Position numbers and translations under genes: made by a program. This document shows, piece after piece, positions 25,871-34,560 of a stretch of 64,000 nt of DNA. Position 1 is the first letter of the stretch. The number at the start of each line of letters is the position of its first letter. The DNA is from Streptomyces hygroscopicus (GTDB lineage: Bacteria; Actinomycetota; Actinomycetes; Streptomycetales; Streptomycetaceae). The notes under the pieces are model-generated. The model did not search any database. It was not told the DNA's origin and saw nothing but the letters and a program-made list of their open reading frames with translations. The stretch is from assembly GCA_002021875.1 (NCBI GenBank), contig CP018627.1, positions 8,370,001-8,434,000 on the forward strand. The letters run 5' to 3'.

Positions 25871-28204
25871 TCAGAAGGTCAGCTTCCAGCTGTTGATGTA
25901 GCCGGTGTCCTGCGCGTACATGTCCTGGACCCGCAGCTTCCAGGTGCCGACCGCGGTCTCGGAGGACGCGTTCACGGTGTACGTGGTCCGCACGTCGTCC
26001 GCCGAGTCGAAGAGGCTGGCGCTCTTGAGCGGGTAGGCCGTACCGTCCGGGGCGATCAGGTCGATCACCAGGTCGCCGCGGTAGCTGTGCACGATGTCCA
26101 CGCCCACCTGGAGGTTGGCCGGCGCGTTCCCGGCCCGGCTCACCGCGATCGGCGAGGTGACCGGCTCACCCGCGTCCGGGATGGCGATGTCCGCGGTGTT
26201 CTCGAAGACATTGCCGCCACTGGTGTTCACGGTCCAGGTGAAGGACGCCGTGCCGGTCTTGCCGGCCGAGTCGGTCACCGTGACCGTCACCTGGCTCGAC
26301 CCGACGGTGGTCGGGGTCCCGGAGATCAGGCCGGTCGAGGAGTCGATCGACAGGCCCGCGGGCAGCCCGTCGGCCGCGTAGCCGAGCGCGCCCGGGTTGG
26401 AGCTGGTCGCGGCGATCTGCAGGCTGGTGGCCTGGTTGACGATGCTGGTCTGGGCGCCGGGCGGGGTCACGGTGACCCCGTCGGCGATCCGGGTGCCGAC
26501 GTTGACCCCGGCCCAGGCACTGGCCACCGCGTTGTACTGCGCGCTGCCCTGGCCGAAGAGCTCGCCCGCCGCCCACAGCGTGGCGTCACGGGCGCCCGCG
26601 TAGTTGGTGTTGGAGGTCATCCGCTGGCTCAGCGCCTTGAACCAGATCTTCTCCGCGTTGTCCCGTCCGATGCCGGTGACCGGGAGGTTGTCGTAGGTCG
26701 GGCTGTCGTAACTGACGCCGTTGATGACCTTGGCGCCGCTGCCCTCGGAGAGCAGGTAGAAGAAGTGGTTGGCGATGCCGGACGAGTAGTGGACGTCCAC
26801 ATTGCCGACACCGGAGTACCAGCTGTCCTTGGAGGCCCCGTCCTTGCTGGGCTTGTCCATGTAGCGCAGCGGGGTGCCGTCGCCGTTGATGTCGATCTTC
26901 TCGCCGACGAGGTAGTCCCCGGGGTCGCTCGCGTTGTTCGCGTAGAACTCGACGGCGGCGGCGAAGATGTCGGAGGTGCCTTCGTTGAGCCCGCCGGACT
27001 CACCGCTGTAGGTGAGGTTGGCGGTGGCCGCGGTGACCCCGTGGCTCATCTCGTGCGCGGCGACATCGATGGAGGTCAGCGGCTTGGCATTGCCCGAGCC
27101 GTCGCCGTACGTCATGCAGAAGCAGGCGTCCTGCCAGAAGGCGTTGACATAGCCGCTGCTGTAGTGGACCCGGGAGTACGCCCCGACGCCGTCGCCCCTG
27201 ATGCCGGTGCGGCCGTGGACGTTCTTGTAGTAGTCCCAGGTCTCGGCGGCGCCGTAGTGCGCGTCCACGCCGGCGGTCGCGGCGTCGGAGGTGTTGCCGC
27301 TGCCCCAGACGTCGTCGGCGTCGGTGAAGAGCGTGCCGGTGCCCGAGGTGCCGCGGTTGAGGTTGTACGTCTTGTGGTTGCCGCGGCCCGAGTCGGTGAG
27401 GTTGTACGAGCCCGCGCTGCCCGAGGTGCCGAGGGTCACCTGACCGCTGTACTGGCTGTTCCCGGTGCCCTTCTTGACGCCCTGGAACTCGAACAGCTTC
27501 GCGCCGGTGGCCGCGTCGGTGATGACGTGCAGCTCGTTCGGGGTGCCGTCCTCCTGGAGGCCGCCGACGACCGTCTCATAGGCGAGGGTCGGGGTGCCCT
27601 TCGCGGCCCAGATCACCTTGCGGGGCGCCCGCTCGGCCTCGGTCTTCCGTGAACCCTGCGCGTTCGCCGCCTTCACGGCCGCCTTCTCGGCGGTGGCGGG
27701 CGCGACGGCGGCGGTGGTGGTCGGCACGGTCAGCCGGGCCTTGGTCGCCTTGGCGACGGTCAGCTGCGCACCGCTCTTCGCCCGGTCGACGACCAGATCG
27801 CCGCCGAGGACGGGAAGTCCGGCGTAGGTGCGCTCATAACGGGTGTGGGTGGTGCCGTCGGCGTCCTTGATGACGTCCTTGACGACCAGCTTCTCCTTGG
27901 CGCCGAGCTTGAGGCCCTTGGCGGCCTCGCCCTTGGCGGCGTCGGCCTTCCGGATCAGCTCGGCGCGCTGGGCGGGGGACAGCTTGGCGGGGAGGGCGCC
28001 GGGGTCGGGGGCGCCGGATATCGTGCGGGCGGCGGGGCGGTCCGCGGCGCCGTCCTGGCGGGCGGCGGCGGTGCCGCTCTGGAAGCCGACGCCGATCATC
28101 GCCGCCGCGACGACCAGCGCGCCGGTCGCGACGGCTCGATGGCCTGGGGTGCGACCGGATCTGCGGGCGTTGGGTCTGAGGTGCCGTTGGGGGAGGGATC
28201 TCAC
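25871..28204 (-). CDS. Secreted M4 metalloprotease 3 with Ig-like and P-domain extension
   Basis: The largest of the three paralogues, 777 residues. Order: signal (about 18-45, RAVATGALVVAAAMIGVGF), FTP/PepSY prodomain, M4 domain with AAHEMSHGVTA, GGLNEGTSDIF and IANHFFYLLSEG, then a He_PIG-type Ig-like domain (LGYAADGLPAGLSIDSSTGL then ISGTPTT), and a C-terminal proprotein-convertase P-domain (VDIVHSYRGDLVIDLIAPDG to INSWKLTF). P-domains often aid folding or substrate binding. The third zinc ligand stays Glu although the following Ala is Gly (NEGTSD). GTG 28204 follows AAGGAGTCAGC. Confidence 0.95.
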   Translation of the reverse strand: MRSLPQRHLRPNARRSGRTPGHRAVATGALVVAAAMIGVGFQSGTAAARQDGAADRPAARTISGAPDPGALPAKLSPAQRAELIRKADAAKGEAAKGLKLGAKEKLVVKDVIKDADGTTHTRYERTYAGLPVLGGDLVVDRAKSGAQLTVAKATKARLTVPTTTAAVAPATAEKAAVKAANAQGSRKTEAERAPRKVIWAAKGTPTLAYETVVGGLQEDGTPNELHVITDAATGAKLFEFQGVKKGTGNSQYSGQVTLGTSGSAGSYNLTDSGRGNHKTYNLNRGTSGTGTLFTDADDVWGSGNTSDAATAGVDAHYGAAETWDYYKNVHGRTGIRGDGVGAYSRVHYSSGYVNAFWQDACFCMTYGDGSGNAKPLTSIDVAAHEMSHGVTAATANLTYSGESGGLNEGTSDIFAAAVEFYANNASDPGDYLVGEKIDINGDGTPLRYMDKPSKDGASKDSWYSGVGNVDVHYSSGIANHFFYLLSEGSGAKVINGVSYDSPTYDNLPVTGIGRDNAEKIWFKALSQRMTSNTNYAGARDATLWAAGELFGQGSAQYNAVASAWAGVNVGTRIADGVTVTPPGAQTSIVNQATSLQIAATSSNPGALGYAADGLPAGLSIDSSTGLISGTPTTVGSSQVTVTVTDSAGKTGTASFTWTVNTSGGNVFENTADIAIPDAGEPVTSPIAVSRAGNAPANLQVGVDIVHSYRGDLVIDLIAPDGTAYPLKSASLFDSADDVRTTYTVNASSETAVGTWKLRVQDMYAQDTGYINSWKLTF

Positions 28205-28508
28205 GCTGACTCCTTCTGCGCTGGCCGCACGGTGGCACGGCCGGGACGACCGGGCGGCTGGGTCGCCGTCCGGGCAGGGCAGGGCAGAGCGGGTGCAGGT
28301 GTGGGGTTGGCCTTTGGCGCCACAGGCTGTGGGGATGCGGCGCCCCCGGCCGAGGGAAGAGTGGCACCACTGGACTCGACCTGTCAGGATCGCGACAAGA
28401 ACTTGTCCGGAAAGCGTCCGTTGACAGCTATGCCGTGTTCGCATGACGGTGATTTACGGTCAAATTCGGCAATGCCCGATGTCGGTGGCGTTCCGTAGCA
28501 TCGCCCCC
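28205..28508. promoter_or_regulatory. Divergent intergenic region (metalloprotease 3 / DinB)
   Basis: No gene is supported in these 304 bases. On the plus strand TTGACA (28421-28426) resembles a -35 box, and TAGCAT (28496-28501), seven bases before the DinB ATG, is a good -10 for a leaderless transcript. The minus-strand half should carry the metalloprotease 3 promoter, but I see no clear element. Confidence 0.35.
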
Positions 28509-29033
28509 ATGTCCGACCCCGTGAATCCGATAGACGAGCCTCCGCATTCGCTGACCGAGCCTCACCATATGCTCGGCGCCTATCTTGACTACTTCCGCTC
28601 CGTCGTGCCCAACAAGCTCGACGGCCTCTCGGAGCACGAGCTGCGCACCAGCCGACTGCCGTCCGGCTGGACCCCGTTGGAACTGCTCCACCATCTGACC
28701 CATGTCGAACGGCGCTGGCTGCGCTGGGGATTCCTGGGTGAGGAGGTGGCCGAGCCCTGGGGCGACCGCGGTCCCGACGACCGATGGCGGGTCCCCGAGG
28801 GCATGTCGTCCGCCGAGGTGCGGGCACGGTACGGGGAGCAGTGCGCCTGGTCGCGGGCGACCGTCGCGGGCGTACCGCTGGAGCGGCGGGCGGCCATCGG
28901 CGGGCGGTTCCCCACCGAGGCCGAGGCCCCGACGCTCGGCTGGATCCTCTTCCACCTGCTCCAGGAGTACGCCCGCCACGCCGGACAGCTCGATGTCGTA
29001 CGGGAGTTGGCCGACGGCTCGGTCGGTGAGTGA
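28509..29033 (+). CDS. DinB superfamily protein (DUF664 type)
   Basis: A 174-residue four-helix protein. Metal-binding His positions fit the DinB fold: LLHHLTHVERRW and LLQEYARHAGQLDVVRE near the C-terminus. Members include mycothiol-dependent transferases; the actual reaction is unknown. ATG 28509 has no ribosome-binding site but a -10-like TAGCAT seven bases upstream, suggesting leaderless translation. It converges with the pepE gene, with 17 bases between stops. Confidence 0.85.
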   Translation: MSDPVNPIDEPPHSLTEPHHMLGAYLDYFRSVVPNKLDGLSEHELRTSRLPSGWTPLELLHHLTHVERRWLRWGFLGEEVAEPWGDRGPDDRWRVPEGMSSAEVRARYGEQCAWSRATVAGVPLERRAAIGGRFPTEAEAPTLGWILFHLLQEYARHAGQLDVVRELADGSVGE

Positions 29034-29050
29034 GACGCCCGGCCCCGCGG

Positions 29051-29788
29051 TCAGGACGAGTGCGCGGCGGAATCGAAGCGCGGCTCCTCCCGCAGCAGCG
29101 CGCTCAGATCGGCGCCGGGCCGCAGCTCCGCCGGGTCCTCGCCCCTGCGGAAGAGGATCGCCCCGGCGTCGATGCCGCCCAGCGTCAGCCGGTCCGCGTC
29201 CCGGCGCAGCCAGGTGCCCTCGCGCAGCCCGACCACGGGGACGTCGTTCTCCTCCAGGAACTGCTCGAGCCGCAGGGCCCGGCTCTCGCCCATATGGGCG
29301 GTGTCCGGCTCGGCGTCGAGGTAGTGCGGGTTGATCTGGAACGGCAGCAGCCCCAGCGCCTCGAAGGTGGGCGGCTGGACGATGGGCATGTCGTTGGAGG
29401 TGCGCAGGGTCGGGCAGGCCATGTTGGTGCCCGCGCTGGAGCCCATGTAGACCGCGCCCGCGGCCACCCGTTCCCGTATCGCCCGGATCAGATCGCGCTC
29501 GTGCAACGCCTTGAGCAGCCGGAAGCTGTTGCCGCCGCCGACGAACACCGCCTGCGCCCCGCGTACCAGCTCGGCCGGGTCGTCGGCGGTGTGCGCGCCG
29601 GTGACCTCCACGCCCAGCGGCTCCAGGGCCGCGGCCACCTTGGCGGTGTAGCCGTCGTGGTCGGCCAGCGCGTACGGCACGAAGACGAGCCGGCGCGCGC
29701 CGTCCAGCACCGAGGCGATCTCCTCGAGTGCGTGATCCAGATAGCCGCGGCCGGGCGCGGCGGAGTTCGACAGCAGCAGCAACTGCAT
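29051..29788 (-). CDS. pepE: Peptidase E (alpha-aspartyl dipeptidase, S51)
   Basis: A cytoplasmic dipeptidase hydrolysing Asp-X dipeptides, 245 residues. It starts MQLLLLSNSAAPGRGYLDHA; the glycine-rich AVFVGGGNSFRLL and nucleophile Ser in YMGSSAGTNMACP match S51. The catalytic-site motif INPHYLDAEPDTAHMGESR is also present. ATG 29788 is preceded by GAAAGG. It lies 113 bases downstream of the IclR gene on the same strand. With the divergent OPT transporter operon it may form a peptide uptake and hydrolysis unit. Confidence 0.93.
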   Translation of the reverse strand: MQLLLLSNSAAPGRGYLDHALEEIASVLDGARRLVFVPYALADHDGYTAKVAAALEPLGVEVTGAHTADDPAELVRGAQAVFVGGGNSFRLLKALHERDLIRAIRERVAAGAVYMGSSAGTNMACPTLRTSNDMPIVQPPTFEALGLLPFQINPHYLDAEPDTAHMGESRALRLEQFLEENDVPVVGLREGTWLRRDADRLTLGGIDAGAILFRRGEDPAELRPGADLSALLREEPRFDSAAHSS

Positions 29789-29901
29789 GAGGGGGGCCTT
29801 TCTGGCGGAACGGTGGAACGGCGGAACGGAGGGCTGGGGCAGCGAATGAGAAGTGGGGGGATTTGGGGAGAATTGTCGGGAGCGGTGGTAGGTCGCGCCA
29901 C

Positions 29902-30705
29902 TCAGCGGCGCGGGGCGCGCCGCGGCCGGGTCGGCGTCAGCAGCCTGCCCAGATCGGCGGCGCCCTGCAGCAGCGGCGCGATCAGCTGCTCCCGGCGGGG
30001 GCGCAGCACCTCGGGGGTGGCGGCCAGAGTCAGGGTGCCCACCGGACGTCTGCCCACCAGAACCGGCGCCGCGAGCGCCGCGCTGTCCGGATCGTACTCG
30101 CCCTCGGAGTAGGCGTAGCCGTCGCGCCGCACCTCGGAGAAGCGCTCCTCGAGCCGCACCGGATCGGTCGGCGTGTGCTCGCTGAAGCGCGCCATCGGGC
30201 GGCCGTACAGCAGCACGGCCCGGTCACCGGGCGGGAGCATACCGAAGTAGGCGCGGGAGGTGGCGCCGGCGTGCGCCGGGTACAGCTCGCCCGCCAGCAC
30301 GTAGTAGCGCAGCGGGCCGGTGGCCCCGTCCACCGCCGCGACGCAGCGCATGTGCACCCCGTCCGGGACCGCGAACAGCGTGTTCACCCCGACCGTCCCG
30401 GCCAGCGTCTCCAGGATCGGCCGGGCCAGGCTGGCCATGCCGCCGCCCCGCTCCCACACCCAGGACAGATGCCACACCGCCGGGCCCAGCCGATAGCGGC
30501 GTGAGCGCTTGTCGGACACCAGGAAGCCCCGGTAGGCCAGCGCGGCCAGCAGCCGCTGGGCCACCGACTTGTCCAGCCCGAACTCCTCGGCGATCTCGGT
30601 GACGCCCCACTCGGGGCGCTCGCGGTCGAAAGCGAGCAGCACGTTCAGCACGCGGTCCGCGGTCTGGAGGGGCGGGGCGCCGGTTACGGGCTTCTGTTCA
30701 GGCAT
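29902..30705 (-). CDS. IclR-family transcriptional regulator
   Basis: A 267-residue regulator. The N-terminal winged helix reads LQTADRVLNVLLAFDR, GVTEIAEEFGLDKSVAQRLL, AALAYRGFLVSDKRSRRYRL (about 15-75). The effector domain includes LARPILETLAGTVGVNTLFA, HMRCVAAVDG and GYAYSEGEYDPDSAALAAPV. IclR proteins typically bind small metabolites and repress the divergent catabolic operon. Start at ATG 30705; a Met at 30750 is possible but lies beyond the palindrome at 30722. The divergent DUF1177-OPT-AroM-racemase operon is the probable target. Its effector domain retains a Cys in MRCVAA. Confidence 0.93.
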   Translation of the reverse strand: MPEQKPVTGAPPLQTADRVLNVLLAFDRERPEWGVTEIAEEFGLDKSVAQRLLAALAYRGFLVSDKRSRRYRLGPAVWHLSWVWERGGGMASLARPILETLAGTVGVNTLFAVPDGVHMRCVAAVDGATGPLRYYVLAGELYPAHAGATSRAYFGMLPPGDRAVLLYGRPMARFSEHTPTDPVRLEERFSEVRRDGYAYSEGEYDPDSAALAAPVLVGRRPVGTLTLAATPEVLRPRREQLIAPLLQGAADLGRLLTPTRPRRAPRR

Positions 30706-30721
30706 GACGAAAGAGTAAACA

Positions 30722-30738
30722 TTCTCGGATATCGAGAA
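30722..30738. promoter_or_regulatory. Palindromic operator candidate of the IclR regulator
   Basis: TTCTCG-GATAT-CGAGAA is a perfect inverted repeat with a 5-base centre, 17 bases from the iclR start in an AT-richer stretch between divergent genes. Position and symmetry suit autoregulation by the IclR protein plus control of the plus-strand operon. Confidence 0.6.
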
Positions 30739-30875
30739 AACATTGCGCACAGCGCGACGTCGGCGGACCCTGGCGGAGCCGACGGCCGGGCGGATCCCCG
30801 GCCAGGCCGACGCCCGGTGGCAGTGCCCGCCCCGCGCGCCGCTTCCCCCGCTCCTCCGGTCGGGCCATCGACGTC

Positions 30876-30984
30876 ACCGATCGCCTCACCGACGCCATCG
30901 CCGACGGCCTTACCGATCGCATCTGCCGATCACATCGCCGACGGCGTCCCTGACCGCATTACCGACCACATCACCAACCGCATC
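30876..30984 (+). repeat. 12-base tandem repeat array (about 9 units)
   Basis: Nine head-to-tail units of ACCGATCGCATC-like sequence (consensus ACCGAYCGCATC; one unit is 13 bases) occupy the leader between the IclR palindrome and the DUF1177 start. The units are degenerate, so the array is old. It encodes nothing convincing in any frame and is probably part of the operon's 5' leader. Confidence 0.8.
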
Positions 30985-31006
30985 ACCCCGCCGTGAGAGG
31001 CCAGCC

Positions 31007-31969
31007 GTGCTCAAACACGTCCTTGACATCATCGAACTCCTCGACCGCCCGCAGACCAGCGGCGCCCTCCTCGCCGACCATCTGCGCGCGGTCCAGGCCG
31101 CGGCCGGAGCCGACCCGCAGACGGCTCCCGAGGTCGAGGTACGCACCGTCGAGGGCGACAAGGGCAGCACGGACTTCGTCTCCGTCACCGTCCCCGGCCG
31201 CCGCGGCAAGCTGGGCGGCGGCGACGCCCCGACCCTGGGCATCCTCGGCCGGCTCGGCGGAGTCGGGGCCCGCCCGGAGCGGATCGGGCTGGTCTCGGAC
31301 GCCGACGGGGCGGTGGCGGCGCTGTCCGCCGCGGCCAAGCTGCTGGACATGCACGCCCGCGGCGACGTCCTGGACGGCGATGTCACGCTCTCCACCCACG
31401 TCTCCGGCTGGGCCCCCACCCAGCCGCACGACCCCGTGCCCTTCATGGACTCCCCGGTGGACACCCTGGTGTGCAATCGCGAGGAGATCTCGCCCGCGAT
31501 GGACGCGGTCGTCTCCATCGACACCACCAAGGGCAACCGGCTGCTCAACCACCGCGGCGTCGCCCTGTCGCCGACCGTCTGCCAGGGCTGGATCCTGCGG
31601 GTCAGTGAGGACCTGGTGGCCGTCCTGGAGAGCGTGACCGGCGAGTCGGCGCGCATCCTGCCGATTACCACGCAGGACATCACCCCGTACGGCAACGGAG
31701 TGCACCACCTCAACTCCATCCTCCAGCCCGCCGTCGCCACCACCGCCCCCGTCGTCGGCCTCGCGATCACGGCGAGCTCGGCGGTGGCCGGATGCGCCAC
31801 GGGCGCCAGCCACGAGACCGACATCGCGGTCGCGGCCCGGTTCGCGGTCGAGACCGCCAAGGAGTTCGGACGCGGCGTCGCCCGCTTCCTGGACCCCGAG
31901 GAGTTCGCGCGCCTGGTCGAGCTGTACGGACCCATGACCCACCTCCAGGCCCTCACCCCGGCGGGGTGA
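31007..31969 (+). CDS. DUF1177 domain protein
   Basis: A 320-residue soluble protein starting at GTG 31007 (VLKHVLDIIELLDRP), with GAGAGG upstream. It carries the conserved DUF1177 segments: GSTDFVSVTVPG, LGILGRLGGVGARPERIGLV, GDVTLSTHVSGWAPTQPHDP, VDTLVCNREEISPAMDAV, and GVHHLNSILQPAVA. Function is unexperimented; the Asp/Glu/His-rich conserved motifs look like an enzyme, and the family travels with OPT transporters, AroM proteins and Asp/Glu racemases, as here. It is the first gene of the operon, with tandem repeats on both sides. Confidence 0.88.
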   Translation: MLKHVLDIIELLDRPQTSGALLADHLRAVQAAAGADPQTAPEVEVRTVEGDKGSTDFVSVTVPGRRGKLGGGDAPTLGILGRLGGVGARPERIGLVSDADGAVAALSAAAKLLDMHARGDVLDGDVTLSTHVSGWAPTQPHDPVPFMDSPVDTLVCNREEISPAMDAVVSIDTTKGNRLLNHRGVALSPTVCQGWILRVSEDLVAVLESVTGESARILPITTQDITPYGNGVHHLNSILQPAVATTAPVVGLAITASSAVAGCATGASHETDIAVAARFAVETAKEFGRGVARFLDPEEFARLVELYGPMTHLQALTPAG

Positions 31970-32016
31970 CCGACCCGTCCCCAGCGGACGGGTGACCGAC
32001 CCGTCCCTACCGGACC
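31964..32016 (+). repeat. 26-base direct duplication spanning a stop codon
   Basis: GGGTGACCGACCCGTCC occurs at 31964 and again at 31990 (unit 26 bases). The first copy contains the TGA of the DUF1177 gene. It forms the spacer before the OPT ribosome-binding site. Confidence 0.8.
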
Positions 32017-32030
32017 CCGCAGGAGTCCCC

Positions 32031-33728
32031 ATGAACCCGAACACCCAGGCCGGCGCCGACGCCTCGGTCGCGGACGCCCCACCGCGGTCGCACCCCAGAG
32101 CCTTCGAGCCGGTCACCCTCGTCCTCACCATCGTGCTGTCGGTCCTCGGCGCCCTGATCGGCATCGTGCTGATCACCTCGCTCGGGGTGTCGCCCAACAC
32201 GGCCGTGATCGGCGCCCTGGTGGCGATGCTCATCGGCCGGATCCCGGTTGGCGTGCTGACCCGGATGCGCTCCAAGCACCGGCAGAACCTGGTGCAGTCG
32301 GCGATCTCCGGTTCCACCTTCGCCGCGGCCAACTCGCTGCTCACCCCGATCGCGGTGCCGTTCGCCCTGGGGCGTAACGACCTGGTGTGGCCCATGCTCG
32401 GCGGGGCCGTCATCGGCCTGGCCGTCGACAGCTGGGTGCTGTACCGCGTGTTCGACTCCAAGCTGCTGCCCGCCACCGGCTCCTGGCCGGCCGGGATCGC
32501 GGCGGCCGAGACGATCAAGGCCGGGGACACCGGCGGGCGCAAGGCCGCGATCCTGGGCGCGGGCGCGGTGATCGGCTTCGTCGGCGCGCTGTTCAAGCTG
32601 CCGACCAGCGCCGCGGGTGTGGGGTTCCTGGGCAACATCTGGGCGCTCGCCATGTTCGGCGTCGGGCTGACCGTGGGGCAGTACGCCCCCGAGTTCGGGT
32701 TCGACCTGGGCGCGCGCCATGTGCCGCACGGGCTGATGATCGGCGCGGGGCTCGTCGCCCTGACCCAGGCGCTGCTGCTGATGCGGACGCGGAAGGGCGG
32801 GGCGAAGGGGGCCGCCGACGGTCCGGCCGCCGAGGGTCCGGCGGCCCACGGTCCGGATGCCGACGGCGGTCTTACGGTCCAGGCCCCCCAGCTGCGCAGG
32901 GGACTGCTGGAGGGCATGGGCCTCTTCGTCTGCGGCGCGATCGTGGTCGCCATCGCGGGCGGTGTGGTCGGCAAGCTCTCCCTGCCCGCCCTGGTCGGCT
33001 GGGTGCTGCTGGCCGGTGTCGCCGCCATCGTCCACCAGCTGATCGTGGGGCTGGCGGCGATGCACTCCGGCTGGTTCCCGGCCTTCGCCGTCACCCTGAT
33101 CTTCCTGATCATCGGTCTGGTGCTGCACATCCCGACCGTGCCGCTCGCCCTGCTGGTCGGCTACACGGCCTCCACCGGCCCCGCCTTCGCCGACCTGGGC
33201 TACGACTTCAAGGCGGGCTGGCTGCTGCGCCGGGACGCCGCGCCCTGGCGGCCCTTCGAGATCGAGGGGCGGCGCCAGCAGTACCTCGCCCAGCTCGTCG
33301 GCTTCGGTGTCGCGCTGGTCGTCGTCGCCGTCGCCTGGAAGACCTTCTTCTCCGAGGGCAAGGTGCCGCCGGTCGCCGAGGTCTACGTCACCACCATCAA
33401 GACCGGCCTCGAACCGGGCACCATGACCACCATGCTGCTGTGGGCGATCCCCGGCGCGCTCGTCCAGCTCCTCGGCGGACCCTCCCGGCAGATGGGCGTC
33501 CTGCTGGCCACCGGACTTCTGGTGGCCACGCCCCAGGCCGGATGGATGGTCCTCGGCGCCCTGGTCGTCCGCCAGCTCTACACCCTGTGGCGGCGGCGCG
33601 GGATCACCGACGCGGAGGCGCGCAAGGAGTCCGACGAGCAGGCCGAGAACGACCTGTCGCTGGTCGGCGCGGGGCTCGTCGCCGGAAGCTCCCTCAACGA
33701 CGTGGGCCAGCTCACCAAGGCCCTGTGA
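32031..33728 (+). CDS. OPT family oligopeptide transporter
   Basis: An integral membrane protein of 565 residues with about 13-15 hydrophobic segments. OPT hallmarks: VSPNTAVIGALVAMLIGRIP, STFAAANSLLTPIAVPFALG, SWPAGIAAAETIKAGD (compare the family's PxG and AAExI motifs), GVGFLGNIWALAMFGVGLTVGQY and LGGPSRQMGVLLATG. A hydrophilic linker at about 262-285 has a GPAAEGPAAHGP repeat. OPT proteins import small peptides or metal-chelate compounds by proton symport. ATG 32031 has GCAGGAG. Operon context with DUF1177, AroM, racemase and nearby PepE points to peptide or amino-acid-derivative uptake. Confidence 0.93.
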   Translation: MNPNTQAGADASVADAPPRSHPRAFEPVTLVLTIVLSVLGALIGIVLITSLGVSPNTAVIGALVAMLIGRIPVGVLTRMRSKHRQNLVQSAISGSTFAAANSLLTPIAVPFALGRNDLVWPMLGGAVIGLAVDSWVLYRVFDSKLLPATGSWPAGIAAAETIKAGDTGGRKAAILGAGAVIGFVGALFKLPTSAAGVGFLGNIWALAMFGVGLTVGQYAPEFGFDLGARHVPHGLMIGAGLVALTQALLLMRTRKGGAKGAADGPAAEGPAAHGPDADGGLTVQAPQLRRGLLEGMGLFVCGAIVVAIAGGVVGKLSLPALVGWVLLAGVAAIVHQLIVGLAAMHSGWFPAFAVTLIFLIIGLVLHIPTVPLALLVGYTASTGPAFADLGYDFKAGWLLRRDAAPWRPFEIEGRRQQYLAQLVGFGVALVVVAVAWKTFFSEGKVPPVAEVYVTTIKTGLEPGTMTTMLLWAIPGALVQLLGGPSRQMGVLLATGLLVATPQAGWMVLGALVVRQLYTLWRRRGITDAEARKESDEQAENDLSLVGAGLVAGSSLNDVGQLTKAL

Positions 33729-33765
33729 GGAAGGTTCTGTGAGGGAAGGCCCCGTGAGAAAGGAC
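33723..33765 (+). repeat. Three 14-15-base tandem units, each with an RBS and a GTG
   Basis: CTGTGAGGAAGGTT, CTGTGAGGGAAGGCC and CCGTGAGAAAGGAC follow one another. The first holds the OPT stop codon. Each unit supplies a Shine-Dalgarno-like GAGGAAGG and a GTG, so start choice for AroM is ambiguous and could change with copy number. Confidence 0.75.
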
Positions 33766-34533
33766 GTGCACGCTGTGGACGACATGGACACCACGGAGAC
33801 CGTGGACCCCGAACACCCGGCGGGCACCCCGGCCCTCGGCCTCGTCACCATCGGCCAGGCCCCGCGCGCCGACCTCCGCCCGGACGCGGAACCGCTGCTG
33901 CCCGGGGTGCGCCTGGTCGAACACGGCGCGCTCGACGCCGAACGGTTCGACGGCGCCGCCGAGGCCGCGACCCGTCGGCTGCTGGCCCCCGAGGACGGCG
34001 AGGCGCCACTGGTCTCCCGGCTGCGCGACGGCCGTTCGGTACTCCTCGGGCACGGGGCGATCGTCCCGCGCATCACGGACGCGGTCGCCCGCGCGGAGCG
34101 CGACGGCGCCGCCGCGACCCTGCTGCTGTGCACCGGCCGCTTCCCGGCGGTGCGGGCCCGGCGGCCCCTGCTGTTCGCCGAACCGCTGGTGCAGCAGGCC
34201 GTCGCCGCGACCGTGGGCACCGACCCCGTGGGCATCGTCTGCCCGCACCCCGACCAGGCCGAGGACGTCTCCCGGCGCTGGGCGGAGCTGCTGCCCGGCC
34301 GGGTCCAGGCCGCGACCGCCGATCCGTACGGCCCCGCCGAGCGCGTCCTGGACGACATCGCCGCCGCCGCGCGCACCCTCGCGGACCGTGGCAGCTCCTG
34401 GCTCGTCCTGGACTGCATCGGCTACACGGAGCAGATGCGCACCGCCGCCCTACGGGCCACGGGCCGCCCCGTGCTGCTGGCCCGCGCCATCGCCGTCAGG
34501 ATGGCGGCAGAGGTGGTGGCGGCCTCGGCGTGA
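33754..34533 (+). CDS. AroM family protein
   Basis: A 259-residue protein. The AroM family signature is seen in LGLVTIGQAPRADLRPDAEPLL near the start, LVSRLRDGRSVLLG, LLLCTGRFPAV, and a C-terminal WLVLDCIGYTEQMR. AroM relatives share the Asp/Glu-racemase-like fold with a Cys near each half, C in LLCTG and in LDCIGY, which could be catalytic. The E. coli name comes from linkage to aroL; its function is unknown. I use GTG 33754; GTG 33739 and GTG or ATG codons at 33775-33784 are also possible because a repeated ribosome-binding site precedes several of them. Confidence 0.85.
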   Translation: MRKDVHAVDDMDTTETVDPEHPAGTPALGLVTIGQAPRADLRPDAEPLLPGVRLVEHGALDAERFDGAAEAATRRLLAPEDGEAPLVSRLRDGRSVLLGHGAIVPRITDAVARAERDGAAATLLLCTGRFPAVRARRPLLFAEPLVQQAVAATVGTDPVGIVCPHPDQAEDVSRRWAELLPGRVQAATADPYGPAERVLDDIAAAARTLADRGSSWLVLDCIGYTEQMRTAALRATGRPVLLARAIAVRMAAEVVAASA

Positions 34534-34560
34534 CGCCCGCGCGGCGCCGCCGGGGCACCC

